From Plazaster borealis (taxonomy: Eukaryota > Echinodermata > Asteroidea > Forcipulatida > Labidiasteridae): a stretch of DNA of 64,000 bases. This document shows, piece after piece, positions 22,730 through 33,161 of this stretch. The stretch lies in contig CM037473.1 in NCBI GenBank assembly GCA_021014325.1, positions 4,031,501 through 4,095,500 on the forward strand, read 5' to 3'. Made by a program: the position numbers and the translations under genes. Numbering within the stretch: the first letter of the stretch is position 1; every line of letters starts with the position of its first letter. The notes below the pieces were generated by a model. It ran no database searches. It saw only the letters and a list, made by a program, of their open reading frames with translations, and was not told where the DNA came from.

Positions 22730-24262
22730 TCAAAGATAGTGTTCGTTGCCATCACAGAAGGGGCAGAATGGCTTGGGCATGTTCTTTGGTTTGTCCTTGG
22801 GGTTGGACTCTGACATGAATACAGCAGTTGGAGTGCCCCTCTTCTGGGGCTGCTGATGGCTTTGTCGTCGATTGGATGTGGGGTTTACAGAATTGTTGCC
22901 GGACACTGCTCTCTGTGCAAAAGTCTGAGATTGGGATTTGACCTGGAGCCATCGGGAAAACTGGGCAAGTGTGTAGGTGTGACTGGAGTTGGGTTTAAGT
23001 ATGCCTTTGTTAAGACAATGTTCCATAAAGCTATTCCTGTAGCTAGGGGCCAACTTACTCAGTAGTCGATCTACGTGTGACCCGCATTTCAGCTCCACGC
23101 CATCCTCACCCTCTAGGGCTTTCAGCATCCCCACCAAGGATAGTACATCGAGGGAGAACTCACAGAGCGCATCAGTGTCTCCATACTTAATTGGAGGAGT
23201 TGACAAAATGGCCCTGATTTCTGTTTGCAGTAATTGTCGGGTTTGTCCATATTTGTCTTTCAATGCAGACAAAGCATCAGTGTATGGTTTACTGGAGTAC
23301 ATAAATGCCTTGGCTAGTTTCTGGGCTTGGCCTCCCATTCTGTCGATCATCACCTGGAACTTGTAGTGTTCAGTGAGATGTGGGTGCACGTCCAGAAGAT
23401 TCTCCAAAGCCATCTTCAAGAGGGCAAAGTCCTTTTCCCTTCCATCTGAAAACTTAGGCAGAGTCGGCTTTGGGATCCCATGTGATGAGGTAACAAGGAG
23501 ATCCATGACTGTGGGTGCTGGTGGTTCTGAAGGAGAAGGCAAAGTGACTAGTGAAGATGGCAAGGGGGGAGAGCACTCTACTGAACGAGGAAGATCTTGT
23601 TTTGGTGCGATGCAACCGGTTGCCTCAGGAGAAGGCGTGGGTGCACTGGGTTGAGCATCAATGGCTTGATTACCATCCAGTAGTGCAGAATGATCATCTA
23701 TCAATGTGCTGATAGCTTGTGCTTCAACAAATTCTTGCTGAGCAAACCTCAATCTCCGTTGTCGGGATAACTTTTTTGTTAGGTCTTCACGGTCTCTCAA
23801 AGCCTGTCGTTCTATCTCTTCAGCCTGGAGTCGAGCCTTACGGGCTTGATCATCGATCATCTGCAGCTGTTTATCAGCAACCTCGTCCTCCTGCGCCTGA
23901 CGCTGTAACTCCTCATAGTGAATCTTCTTACGGAGAGCGTGAAATTTTGCTGACTTAGCATCACTGAGGCAAGATATGTGTGAGGTTTTGGAATTGGCAG
24001 AGAAGTTTGAGCTACAACTTCGTCTGTAGGAATGCCGAATTGGTAGGCTAGACTCCCGTTTGGAGATATGACTCTGATTAGAGGGGTGCCGACTTGAATG
24101 GCTGGACTCTGGTTTGGTACTATGACTTCGTCGGGAGGAATGTCGACTCAAAGTGGTAGAATCACCTCCAGTATGGCTATCGGATAGGCTATCCATAATG
24201 AACTCCTGCAGGTGTTGAGGGGGTCGCATAGTTCTGGATGGTCGGACTCGATCTGTATCCAT
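22730..24262 (-). pseudogene. Bel/Pao gag
   Basis: Open minus-strand frame of 510 codons with a Ser/Arg/His-rich N-terminus, a coiled-coil-like segment rich in Arg, Glu and Gln (about residues 115-180), a capsid-like region with LPKFSDGREKDF, and the first half of a CCHC knuckle (CPFCDGNEH). The stop is a TGA at 22730-22732 inside that knuckle. The final Cys follows two codons later in the same frame, so this is one substitution, most simply CGA to TGA. The ATG lies inside the tRNA-like segment next to the 5' LTR. Confidence 0.85.
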
Positions 24263-24296
24263 AAGACGCTGGTTCGAATCCCGGTTCGAAGGACCA
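24250..24296 (-). promoter_or_regulatory. Extended primer-binding site matching tRNA-Tyr
   Basis: Read on the plus strand, GGTTCGAATCCCGGTTCG continues into AAGGACCA and abuts the LTR. It is the sense sequence of a tRNA 3' end whose acceptor strand (TCGAAGG plus A and CCA) fits tRNA-Tyr. Similarity to tRNA-Tyr seems to extend left through the T arm to CTGTATCC in the anticodon region, further than the usual 18 nt. Confidence 0.7.
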
Positions 24297-24973
24297 TGAA
24301 AAAATGTAACAGCCAGACCGGTGATGATTTAAAGTGATGTTTATTATTCTGGAGTTCTGATGTATTCATTTCCTAGTGTAGGCTTTAACCCATGATCCGT
24401 GGTTCTACAAGATACATAAACAAGATAAAACCTTATAAGTTTAAATGAAATGCAGGTTGCACAAAGTATGAGAACAATAAAAGGGGCCCTACAACTTACA
24501 TAAATCATAAACAATAGGGACAGGATCAACCATCGCCCCAAAATATGGTTATAATAAGAAAAGGCTTAGAAACTTTAATAAAGACTTTACAGGCAGGTAA
24601 ATTCCTCAATGAGCTGGAACATTAGATCCTCATACTCAGGAAATTCAATAACTACAATAAACACTACCATATCATAACTGGTTAACGATAAACTTTTCTA
24701 GGCAAGACATGTGAAAATCTGAATGTAAACAATCCCCAATTTATCCCAGTAACCCATGATTGATATGAAAGATTGTACTCACTTTAATACATGTACGCAC
24801 GGGAGGATATCTGCTGGTTAATAGCTTAGGTTAATTTGGAATTTCAGGAAATTACTTGGATTTATCTTTACTCATTGGTATAAAACATGGAATTTTCGTG
24901 ATCATTGGAATCATATGCCAAAAACGGTCAAGAGAGGGCGCCATCCAACATTTCGACTTGAGACTTTTGAACA
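24297..24973 (-). repeat. 5' LTR of the Bel/Pao element
   Basis: Same ends as the 3' LTR. It differs by the absence of about 66 bp, a small insertion (ACTC at about 24869) and scattered substitutions. Confidence 0.85.
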
Positions 24974-25123
24974 GCTTAAGCTGCTTTTTCTCTGTGATTT
25001 TTCATAGAGGTAAACCTGCATAATTTTACTCTCTTTTTAATAAGCTAATCTTTTAATACACCAAAGTCTCCCAGGGTCATTGTTTATTTGAGCTTAGAAT
25101 CAACAAACCACCAGTAGCTCTAG

Positions 25124-25601
25124 GGGTGCACCCCACTAATTCAACTCCCATAGCATTCAGTGCAAAAGGCTAAATATTCAAAAATACACGAAAAATACTT
25201 AAAAGTCTCACAGCTTTTTACAGTAAAGGGAAAAGTATTAATTGACTCTTGAACTTTTATTCTCTGCTCAATTTAATATGGGGAGTCCCTGGTCCCGTCG
25301 AGTTATTCTCCCTCCAAATCAAAACACCCCTACACCGGTGTAATTTTCCAAACGTCCGAGCATCAATCTTGAAAAATGTCCCTACACCTCTCGGCAAATA
25401 GGACCAGTTTTTCAGGGCCTATGTCATCCAAAATACCTCAAGTTGGAAGTCAACAACCCCCAGGTTACAATTGGGCAACATTTTTACACTCTACCCCTTT
25501 TATTGGGCTCTCAAATCTGTATAATATAGGATATTTTGAGGGCCTACAAAATATTCATGAGCTCGACGCTCTGTTTTCTCCATATTTAGTGGGGTGCACC
25601 C
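25124..25601 (+). repeat. Left 478-bp terminal repeat
   Basis: Begins GGGTGCACCCCACTAATTC and ends TTAGTGGGGTGCACCC, so it looks like a complete non-autonomous element by itself. I found no difference from the right copy on reading, which implies recent origin or gene conversion. Confidence 0.9.
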
Positions 25602-25605
25602 TATA

Positions 25606-26467
25606 GAGGAATTATTTTTACAGTTTGACTGGAAACCACATTCAGGATATTAGGAATATTGTCAAGAACATATTTCTTCAGGAAAATTTGAATTTGTTTA
25701 ATCCGTTGAGAAATGGCAGGCTTAAACAAACAAACCACTCCTATGGTGTTTTGTGTACATTTTCAAATGAATGAGCATGCCTGATGGTGATACAAACACA
25801 CATTAGATATTTCCTCTCATGTAATATGTTTCTTCCATTTGAACTACCCACAGAGTTTTTGCTCTGTCTGTAAATTCCTTGACAATATATCCTACGGTTC
25901 TGATGAAACATTTTGAGAATGTGTTGTTTTTCTTTAAATTTAACCTTTTAAGTGGGAGGATCCCTGGTGATAGCAACGGAGGGGCGGGCAATGGGCAAAT
26001 GAACTGGAGAATTTACAGTTGAGGGCTTTAAACCATTCTTATACCCAGTGCAATAATTGTTTCATATTCCAAGTAGAAAAATAGGTAGGGTTAGGTTTCA
26101 AGTTAGAGTTAGGTAAGGGTTTATCCTCAATCAGCAGACAATTTAAGTTTTGGAACAAACAAAGGGTCTCAAATTTAGGCCTACATGTGTTCCTGTAGTG
26201 GCCTCACCAGAACAATGCCCCTCACTTATTACTGGCAAAGGGGGTGGACCAGTGTATATGTCTATGTAGGCCTATTTCTATAGATCAAAGAGAGTGGTCA
26301 AAGAGAGTGGAGCTCCAGAATTGGATGGGTGGGGGTAATAAAATTGTAATTAAAAACTGCATACACTAACAACTTGGACAAGTCATGATCACTGACTTTC
26401 TAAAGAATTTGTAAAGACACAAATGGGGTGACATCTGGGGAGGAGAGGGTGTGAGAAAGAAAACTGA
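25606..26467. other. 5' non-coding part of the composite interior
   Basis: No supported coding region. It contains short motifs such as a GTTAGG-like patch near 26085. It may hold promoter sequence for the transposase. Confidence 0.3.
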
Positions 26468-28605
26468 ATGACTAACAGAAAGCTACACTTCTGCCTGGGA
26501 GAAAGTTCTGTTAGCTTCTCACTTACACAGTTCAATATGGGGCTGGTTGGACGTGGAATCTACAAAAAGAAAAAGGATGGCTCAAAAACAAGAACACTGG
26601 GCCCCCTGCCGAAGCTGAAAGTGAGACATGAACCCCAAGTGAGAAACTCAACAACAGACAACATCAGGCCATCTAAGGAACATCTAGAGTTGGCTTTCAC
26701 AAGAGATTAGCAGGGTAAATTTCAATCCAAACCAAATCCAGAGTTACCCACCAGACCTGTCATGGTACTTCGACCCACATATGCTGAAACGACCCTGTTG
26801 AGGAAATCCAACACAAGAGTGGAGTTGCACTTCAGAAAATGCCTAACAAACTCCATCTCAAGAGTGAGGATGATCACCAGGAAGAAGAAGGAGGAGGCTA
26901 CAGGTTTGTCAAAGTCAATTCTGCAGTAAATTTAGGAGTGGATGCTGCACTAGATCACCAACGAGCAAATCCTGAATGCAATGGTCGTCCCCAACTTGAC
27001 GCTGGTGCAGAGGAACGTCGAGGTCTTGCCGTGGCCGAGATGATGTCATGCCGAAAGTGTGGGTTCCACACCGACAAGAAAAACTGTACACAGAAATACC
27101 TCAGACAAGGAGAGGACGACGAACTGCCGTCCCAAACATGGCGTTCCAAGTTGGCCTACACAATACTGGGATTGGAGCTGCTGGTGCAAGGAGACTTCTA
27201 TCTGCGATGGATACAGCCGTTCCCTCACAAAACGCCCTGCAGAAAAGTGCAAACAGAGTAGGTGCTATTTTGACAATTGAAAACGAAGAAGACATGGCAG
27301 AAAAGAGAAGGCTCGTGAAAGACGTTCACGAATTACAAGGCTACGAAAGGGAGAGTGGAGTGGCCGTTGAAATAGATCGACAGTACAACAATCCGCTGAG
27401 AAACTGTCGCAAAAAACACCTTTTGTTTCGGCAACACAAACGAGAGATGTCGTTTGTGAAAATGTGACTACAAAAAAAAACATTGTGATGTTCAACCATG
27501 AATCCAAACTCTGCAAACAATGTTCAACCTCCTTAGACAAAAAAGGACACAAACCTAGAAATGCAACATGCACCGCCACTCGTCCTGGAAACTACAACAT
27601 GGGTGACGAACGAGAAGGAGGATTGCAGTGTGCAAAGAAACTGTTGAACTGTAAGGAGCCACTTAAAATAAATAGAGTCACAACTGATGCCGATGGGTGT
27701 CTTGCACATGGCATTAGTACATTTATGCACACACAGGCAGGTATGGAGACTGAACATTTGCTAGACCCCCCTCATCTTAATAGATCTCTTTGTGCAGCCA
27801 TAAGTCGTGCTAAATTCAGCACAGATATGTTTCCGGGCAAAACCAAAAAAGAAAAGTCTAAATTGCAAGACAGATTTGCCGATGATGTCAGCCATAGGGC
27901 TCAGGCCGAGGCTGGTTCAATCCTTAACCAAAAACTTGGTGATCAGTCACAAAAGACAGCCATGGCTGCAAATGCAGCAATTGCAATTCCTGAATGTTAC
28001 ATGGGAAACCATGATCTGTGCAAAAGACATCTCACATTTGCCATGGTGGTGCCAGACATCAGAAATACAAATTTCCATACCTGCCTGCTAGTGCTCGGGA
28101 AAAATTTAAATTGTCTAAACATGATAAAGAGACAGTCATCAAACTTTTGGACAAACGACTTGGTAAAGAAGCCATGGAAAAAACCCAGTACGGTACAAGC
28201 ACTCAAAAGCAGAATCCATGAACCATGCATTTTCAGTCACAAATCCAAAAGGAGCACTCACCTTTGCGAGAAATGGTCCTTGTAGAGATCACAGTGCCGT
28301 GCATTTGGTCAATAATGGTCATGCAAACTCGATAGTAAAAAATGTAAATCTGCTGGGTGTCCAGTAACTGTTGGCTCCCAGCTGCTAAGGCCCTTTCTGA
28401 AATGGATAAGAAACAGAAATATTACTCTGACAGGGCCAAAGGAAAGGCATACAAGAGACGAAGGGCACAGTGTCGATACAATCGATTCCATTTGTATTAT
28501 GCTTCACAACAACTGTACAAGAAAGGGCAACTAGAACCAAATTTTCAAAACGACTGGCACAATATTCAAAACGAACACAGTTATAGCAAACGTTGCCCAC
28601 CATGA
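26468..28605 (+). pseudogene. Decayed DDE-type (Mutator-like) transposase
   Basis: Segments in three frames read as one protein. In order: a Cys pair region (MSCRKCGFHT, about 27045), TGIGAAGARRLL and PSQNALQKSAN (about 27160-27250), a first acidic motif VEIDRQYNN (about 27370), a Cys pair CKQC (about 27512), a second TTDADGCL (about 27680), CYMGNHDLCKRH (about 27997-28032), and from about 28200 a STQKAES-like motif that supplies a possible Glu. A Lys/Arg-rich end with YYASQQLYKKGQLEP closes at about 28605. The spacing of D, D and E, the Cys/His clusters and the end motif resemble invertebrate Mutator-like transposase proteins. The assignment is tentative. At least three frame changes make it non-functional. 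Confidence 0.6.
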
Positions 28606-28677
28606 ACAGATGAATGAATGAATTAATGATTGATAGTTAGTGATAGATAATTCGAACAAAAAATCTTACACTTCTCA

Positions 28678-29037
28678 TCAGATTAAGCAGTCAGGGTACA
28701 CACCGTGCCCCTCACAATTTCCTTTTCTCCGACATATTTTTCTTGAGTTGTTGATGTGGCGGGGCTCTAGAGATAAATGCTCAAAACAAACGCACAATGA
28801 ATGATGGCACAAATGGCTTACATCACATCCGTTGGGCAAGTTTGGAGTTCCCGTGTATGCCATGTAAGCCACTCTGTGCACATGAATCATTGTGCGTTTG
28901 TTCGATCCGGGGACCTGGATATTTACGAACCCATAATTCCTCCTGGAATAGCCCCGCCACATCATACAACCCTTGCCACCTTTCGCTTTAGATTTTTTGG
29001 CCAATAGCCCCATAACTTTACCTATCCAGGCTTCCAT
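28678..29037 (-). CDS. I-PpoI-like His-Me finger (HNH) endonuclease
   Basis: Uninterrupted minus-strand frame of 119 codons. The C-terminal half has CDVSHLCHHSLCVCFEHLSL, then a Asn-containing segment INNSRK, then a CRRKGNCEGHG segment. This is the zinc-bound beta-beta-alpha metal fold of I-PpoI-type homing endonucleases: the His in SHLCH is the likely general base, the Asn in NNSRK the metal ligand, and Cys/His bind zinc. The N-terminal half has a GKGCMMWRGY motif and a VHRVAYMAYTG strand-helix that also fit the family. I-PpoI is a little longer (163 residues). It faces the transposase convergently inside the same composite element. It could act in element mobility. No frame lesion is visible. 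Confidence 0.75.
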   Translation of the reverse strand: MEAWIGKVMGLLAKKSKAKGGKGCMMWRGYSRRNYGFVNIQVPGSNKRTMIHVHRVAYMAYTGTPNLPNGCDVSHLCHHSLCVCFEHLSLEPRHINNSRKICRRKGNCEGHGVYPDCLI

Positions 29038-29520
29038 TTTGTCAGTTTGTTTATATGCAGTGTTTCATGTGTACAACCAGTGTTTACAATTTTCAGTATG
29101 TGGCTTGAAGTTCAACCCCAGTCAGTAATGTACCCTCTCATAATTTCCTTGAAAGCAATTTCTTTTTGGAAAAATTAGTGCTTGTAAAAATTACAAACCA
29201 CATTTAAAAATCAGAAAATGAAAGGTTGATTTTTTTGAAGCAGTTTTGAGCAGTCAAAGGTGATTTATACACAAAACATTTACTCCCAAAACTGCCAAAA
29301 CAACACATGCCGACTGGGGTGAGATCCACCATTTTGTAAGATTTAACTTAACTTTTTACTGTAAATGAACTGTTTTGCACCGTAAAAATTGAAATAAAAT
29401 TATCACTTGATTGAAAAAAGCTTCTGTATCACATTGATTGTCAGCTAACAAATTATTGTAAACAATGACACGTTTAAAACCCCATCAAGTAAATAAAATA
29501 TGGCCGACACCATTCATGCT
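29038..29520. other. 3' non-coding part of the composite interior
   Basis: AT-rich, no coding region. Presumed promoter side of the minus-strand endonuclease. Confidence 0.3.
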
Positions 29521-29524
29521 TATA

Positions 29525-30002
29525 GGGTGCACCCCACTAATTCAACTCCCATAGCATTCAGTGCAAAAGGCTAAATATTCAAAAATACACGAAAAATACT
29601 TAAAAGTCTCACAGCTTTTTACAGTAAAGGGAAAAGTATTAATTGACTCTTGAACTTTTATTCTCTGCTCAATTTAATATGGGGAGTCCCTGGTCCCGTC
29701 GAGTTATTCTCCCTCCAAATCAAAACACCCCTACACCGGTGTAATTTTCCAAACGTCCGAGCATCAATCTTGAAAAATGTCCCTACACCTCTCGGCAAAT
29801 AGGACCAGTTTTTCAGGGCCTATGTCATCCAAAATACCTCAAGTTGGAAGTCAACAACCCCCAGGTTACAATTGGGCAACATTTTTACACTCTACCCCTT
29901 TTATTGGGCTCTCAAATCTGTATAATATAGGATATTTTGAGGGCCTACAAAATATTCATGAGCTCGACGCTCTGTTTTCTCCATATTTAGTGGGGTGCAC
30001 CC
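29525..30002 (+). repeat. Right 478-bp terminal repeat
   Basis: Same orientation and apparently the same sequence as 25124-25601. Its left neighbour is TATA and its right neighbour CTAG, the mirror of the left copy. Confidence 0.9.
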
Positions 30003-30906
30003 CTAGACTCATTTGAATATTCCTTTATGTGTAAGGGGAAAAGCGAAATCATACATGTAGCCCTGTGCAAACAGACCAAAAGATGAGACTAGTGTAACCA
30101 CAAAAAACATTTTGATGGTAATATACATATATGCATCAAATAGAGTGTTTTTAGAAGACACACGCATCAAATAGTAGGATCGGAACGCACTCAAAGTGTT
30201 CAAAAACTTTAGGTTTAATATTATAAAATTCTTCCCTTGTTAATGGAGAATCATGTATGGAAACTAAGGCTTTAAAAAACGTATGAGGCGTTATGTGTAT
30301 AGTTCTTAATAGGGATGGGGGGGGGGAGTAAAAGGGCAAAAACACAAGGGCAACAGGTGTTGATAGGGGGTGGGGTTTGGATAGGAAGGAGGGTGTGAGG
30401 AAAGAATGAGACTGCCCAATTAAACTTAAGCGAAAATGCACTGTGGAGCGGGAAATTTGAAACTAATTCCGGTGTTAGCAAAAGATAAATTGGCAGAGAG
30501 AGGGAGTGAAAAGGAAAAACATGTTATCGGTGTGGTCTCTGGTAATAAATCATCCCCTGACTGTTTTGATGTTGTTTTGGTGGGTTTGCTTAGAGCATAG
30601 AGAAAGGACAGAAGGATCCGGAGAGATTCGTATTTTTCGTTTGTTTATAGTTTACGTAATCTCGTCTTGATACATTAAGCCTTGATCTTTCTTTAATTTT
30701 ATGTACCCGACTGTTGTCCCTGTAGTATTTCAAGCAGGATCTACAAGTTTTGTTCGTCCATTTCTTTGAATATGTTTTCTTCGGTTGAAACTTGCAATCT
30801 AGCCCAAATTAGTTGTTCTTATGTTCTTTTGTCTTTTATAGGCCAACAGAGGAGGTAGAGGGAAAATTTGTAGAGAAAATCACTGTCATTTATTAAGTGC
30901 CAGTGT

Positions 30907-31300
30907 TTCAACAGTGCACGTTTGAGATTAAAGTGGTGTATTTGTGGAAAGAAATCGTAATAAAAACCAGAGGCGGATTCGTTTCTTTCTTGATGTTAAG
31001 TGGTGCACTCAACATTGAATTCCTGTGGTCAATATTAGATTTTGTGAAGCGGGTCACTTCGCTGTGTTGTTTCCACGTTCTATCATTTTTTTCTTTAGAG
31101 AAATTGACCTTACTCTCGAAATATTTTGTGTGTGTGATGCGTTTATATCTCGTAATTATTTTTGCCCGTAATGACGCCACCAAATATAGACTCGGGTGTG
31201 CAAAATCTCGAGCAAGATATTGGAACGTGTGTGGTTTTTTCGTTGCTACTCGAGTATCGAGCTTCCCTTCTTTTTGAAAACGTTCACCCTATGTAAATTA
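30907..31300 (-). pseudogene. Penelope-like protein, region after RT
   Basis: The minus-strand frame contains HTKYFESKVNFSKEKN and TNPPLVFITISFHKYTT. In Penelope proteins a segment like this follows the RT domain (an F.R...LP.V. pattern before the nuclease domain). It continues the fragment at 37425-37700 once the LINE and gypsy insertions are removed. Confidence 0.45.
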
Positions 31301-31302
31301 TG

Positions 31303-32006
31303 AGGTCAATAATAATAATAATAACGAGGAATTTGCTAAAGCGCCTTTTCCCAAGGATACATAGCGCATACAAGAAAGAAGAAACTTAATGGTTGAAGAG
31401 GTAAGTTTTTAAGTTCTTTCTGAACTGAGAAATGGAGATGGAGTTCCTGAGAGGTTGTGGCAGATCATTTCAGAGCTTTGGAGCCGATGAAGAAAAGGAC
31501 ATTTCCCCAGCATGCTTTTTAGTTAATGGGCGGATGAATGATAGGGCAGATGATGAACGGGTGGTGCGAGTTGGGACGTGGCGTTCCAAACAGTCTGTAA
31601 TATAGCCTGGAGTCTGGTGGATGAGTGACTTGACAAGTAGAACAATTTTGAAGGTGATACGTTTGTGTACAGAAAGCCAGTGGAGATCGTGTATAAGCGG
31701 AGTGGTATGAGTACGAGCAGGAAGGGCAAACACGAGTCGGGCTGCCTTGTTTTGTAAGCGTTGGAGTCGACCGAGGTCTTTCTGGCTGAGACCACTTAAC
31801 AGAGAATTGCAATAATCCAGGCGCGATAGGACAAACGCCCTCACTGCATTGTGACATGTTGCATGGTTAATAAATCTCCTGATTCTCCAGAGGTTGCGAA
31901 TTTGGAAGTTGACTGATTGACACACTTGTGTGACGTGCTCGCCCAGACTGCCGGTTTGTTGAAAAGTAAATCCAAGGTTACGAACACGGTTAGAAGGTTT
32001 GATGAG
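31303..32006 (-). pseudogene. CR1/L2-like LINE, reverse transcriptase C-terminus
   Basis: A minus-strand frame of about 150 codons has SRLDYCNSLLSGL, LQRLQNKAARLVF, LHWLSVHKRITFKI and PTRTTRSSS, the usual order at the end of CR1/L2 reverse transcriptases. Upstream (to about 32006), PSNRVRNLGFTF fits the preceding region and continues across the gypsy insertion at 37385-37425. The 3' end is an AATAAT microsatellite at about 31307-31325, next to GCGCCTTTTCCCAAGG. It inserted into the Penelope RT gene. Confidence 0.75.
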
Positions 32007-32011
32007 GGTGT

Positions 32012-32166
32012 TGTAGTATTGTTACATTAGGCACTCCATACATATACTATTGTGTGCATCGCGCATGCGCGCGGACCTGGATTGTTGACAACATGTTAGT
32101 GAACCACACATGCATCGTGTGTACGAGTCAGTTCTTTCTCTATTATAAAATCACCTCAATATTACA
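32012..32166 (+). repeat. 5' LTR of the Mag-like element, with primer-binding site after it
   Basis: TGTAGTATTG to CAATATTACA. TGGCGACGAAGCGGGAT follows at 32170. It resembles the tRNA-Ser type site TGGCGACGAGGATGGGAT used by Mag-like elements. Confidence 0.85.
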
Positions 32167-32303
32167 TTTTGGCGACGAAGCGGGATTTTTATACCCCACA
32201 ACATCATCATTATCGTCTACTGCATCATAATTCCCGGTGTACGGTGAATTACAACATTGTGTTTTCCTAGTTTTGGATCACTTTTCGTCACCCCTCGTTT
32301 GAC

Positions 32304-33161
32304 ATGTCGTCATCGCTGACTCCGCCATCTTTCCCGTCGTTCCATGTAAGCAGTGAACCTACCAACGTTGGCACTCGCTGGGAGAAGTATGTCAAAAGAA
32401 TAGAGACAATTTTCGTCGGATTCAACATCAACAATGAACAGCAGAAACGGGCACTTTTGCTTCATTACTCAGGAGAAGAAGTGAGTGATATTTTTGAAAC
32501 TTTAGTTAATACTGGGTCGGATTATAAGAGCGCAAAAAGGGCCCTCAACGACCATTTCAATCCCCGCAAGAGTGTTGAATTCGAGCGTTTCACATTTCGT
32601 CAGAGTCACCAGGAACCATCAGAGAATGTTACTCGCTTTCATGTGCGACTACAGCGTCTTGCCACTCACTGTGAATTTGCAGACAAGGATGGAGAAGTTA
32701 AATCTCAAATTATTCAGACTTGCACATCAACCAAACTTCGCCGTTATGCACTACGTGAATCTTCTCTCACCCTTGCCAAACTACTTAAAACAGCTCGCAC
32801 ATATGAACTAGCTGATAGTAATGCTGCAGAAATTGAACAATCCACAACTGTAAACAGAGTTGAAGTCAAGGCACAGCACACTACACAGTCTCCCTCTACG
32901 TCAGTTGAACACCAGCCACGCAGCAACAGCAAACACTTGTACACCAGCCCAACACAATATCAACAGTCACCGCATAGTTTTAATAATTCTCGCGGTAGAT
33001 GTCGCAACTGCGGTGGTCGGTACCCCCATCCAAAGGAAAGAGGCTGTCCTGCGAAAGGTGTCACTTGTCATTCATGTGGTAAACTTAATCACTTTGCAAA
33101 GCATTGGCTGAGCACCCCGAAAACTCCCGTCACTCAGAATTACTCACTTTTCATCACCTGA
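32304..33161 (+). pseudogene. gag of the Mag-like element
   Basis: Begins MSSSLTPPSFPSFHVSSE. A capsid-type helical region runs to about residue 150, followed by a CCHC-like cluster CRNCGGRYPHPKERGC and then CHSCGKLNHFAKHW. In relatives the last residue is Cys, and here it is Trp, so the second knuckle is broken. The last 15 codons come from a LINE tail inserted at 33117. Confidence 0.75.

Larger units (their letters stand above)
17792..24973 (-). mobile_element. Bel/Pao LTR retrotransposon, complete but inactivated
   Basis: Flanked by GCTTA (17787-17791 and 24974-24978). The uninterrupted target TGCTCTGCTTAAG is visible in units 1 and 2. LTRs lie at 17792-18536 and 24297-24973. The minus-strand order is gag, protease, RT, RNase H, integrase, with Bel/Pao hallmarks. 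I count two in-frame TGA codons and three frameshifts, near 22220, 20655 and 20265. The insertion postdates the exon-1 triplication or hit only the third copy. Confidence 0.9.
25120..30006 (+). mobile_element. Composite DNA element with 478-bp terminal direct repeats
   Basis: Outer flanks are CTAG (25120-25123 and 30003-30006). The empty site GCTCTAGACTC is seen in exon-1 units 1 and 2, so CTAG is a 4-bp target-site duplication. Each terminal repeat (25124-25601, 29525-30002) has its own inverted ends, GGGTGCACCCCACTAA and its complement. The inner edges are both TATA (25602-25605, 29521-29524). The 3.9-kb interior carries a decayed transposase on the plus strand and an HNH endonuclease on the minus strand. 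I cannot assign it to a named superfamily. Confidence 0.8.
14306..30050 (+). repeat. Tandem triplication of transporter promoter and first exon
   Basis: A unit of about 1.2 kb beginning CAACAAACAAGATTTGC occurs at 14306, 15530 and 16741. Unit 1 runs to about 15530 and unit 2 to about 16740. Unit 3 is split by a Bel/Pao element (17792-24973) and by a composite DNA element (25124-30002), and it finishes at about 30050 with GGGGAAAAGCGAAATC. Past that point the sequence continues into the Penelope-like arm, while units 1 and 2 jump back to CAACAAACAAG. The duplication breakpoint therefore lies in the arm, so the triplication is younger than the Penelope insertion. Differences between units are few. 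Confidence 0.85.

Noticed and set aside
24148..24541. Small minus-strand frames in the Bel/Pao LTRs
   Set aside because: Occur in both LTRs, are non-coding there, and have no motif.
25376..25606. 76-codon frame in the 478-bp repeat (also at 29777)
   Set aside because: The repeat looks like a non-autonomous element, and the frame has no recognisable domain. Identity of both copies makes conservation uninformative.
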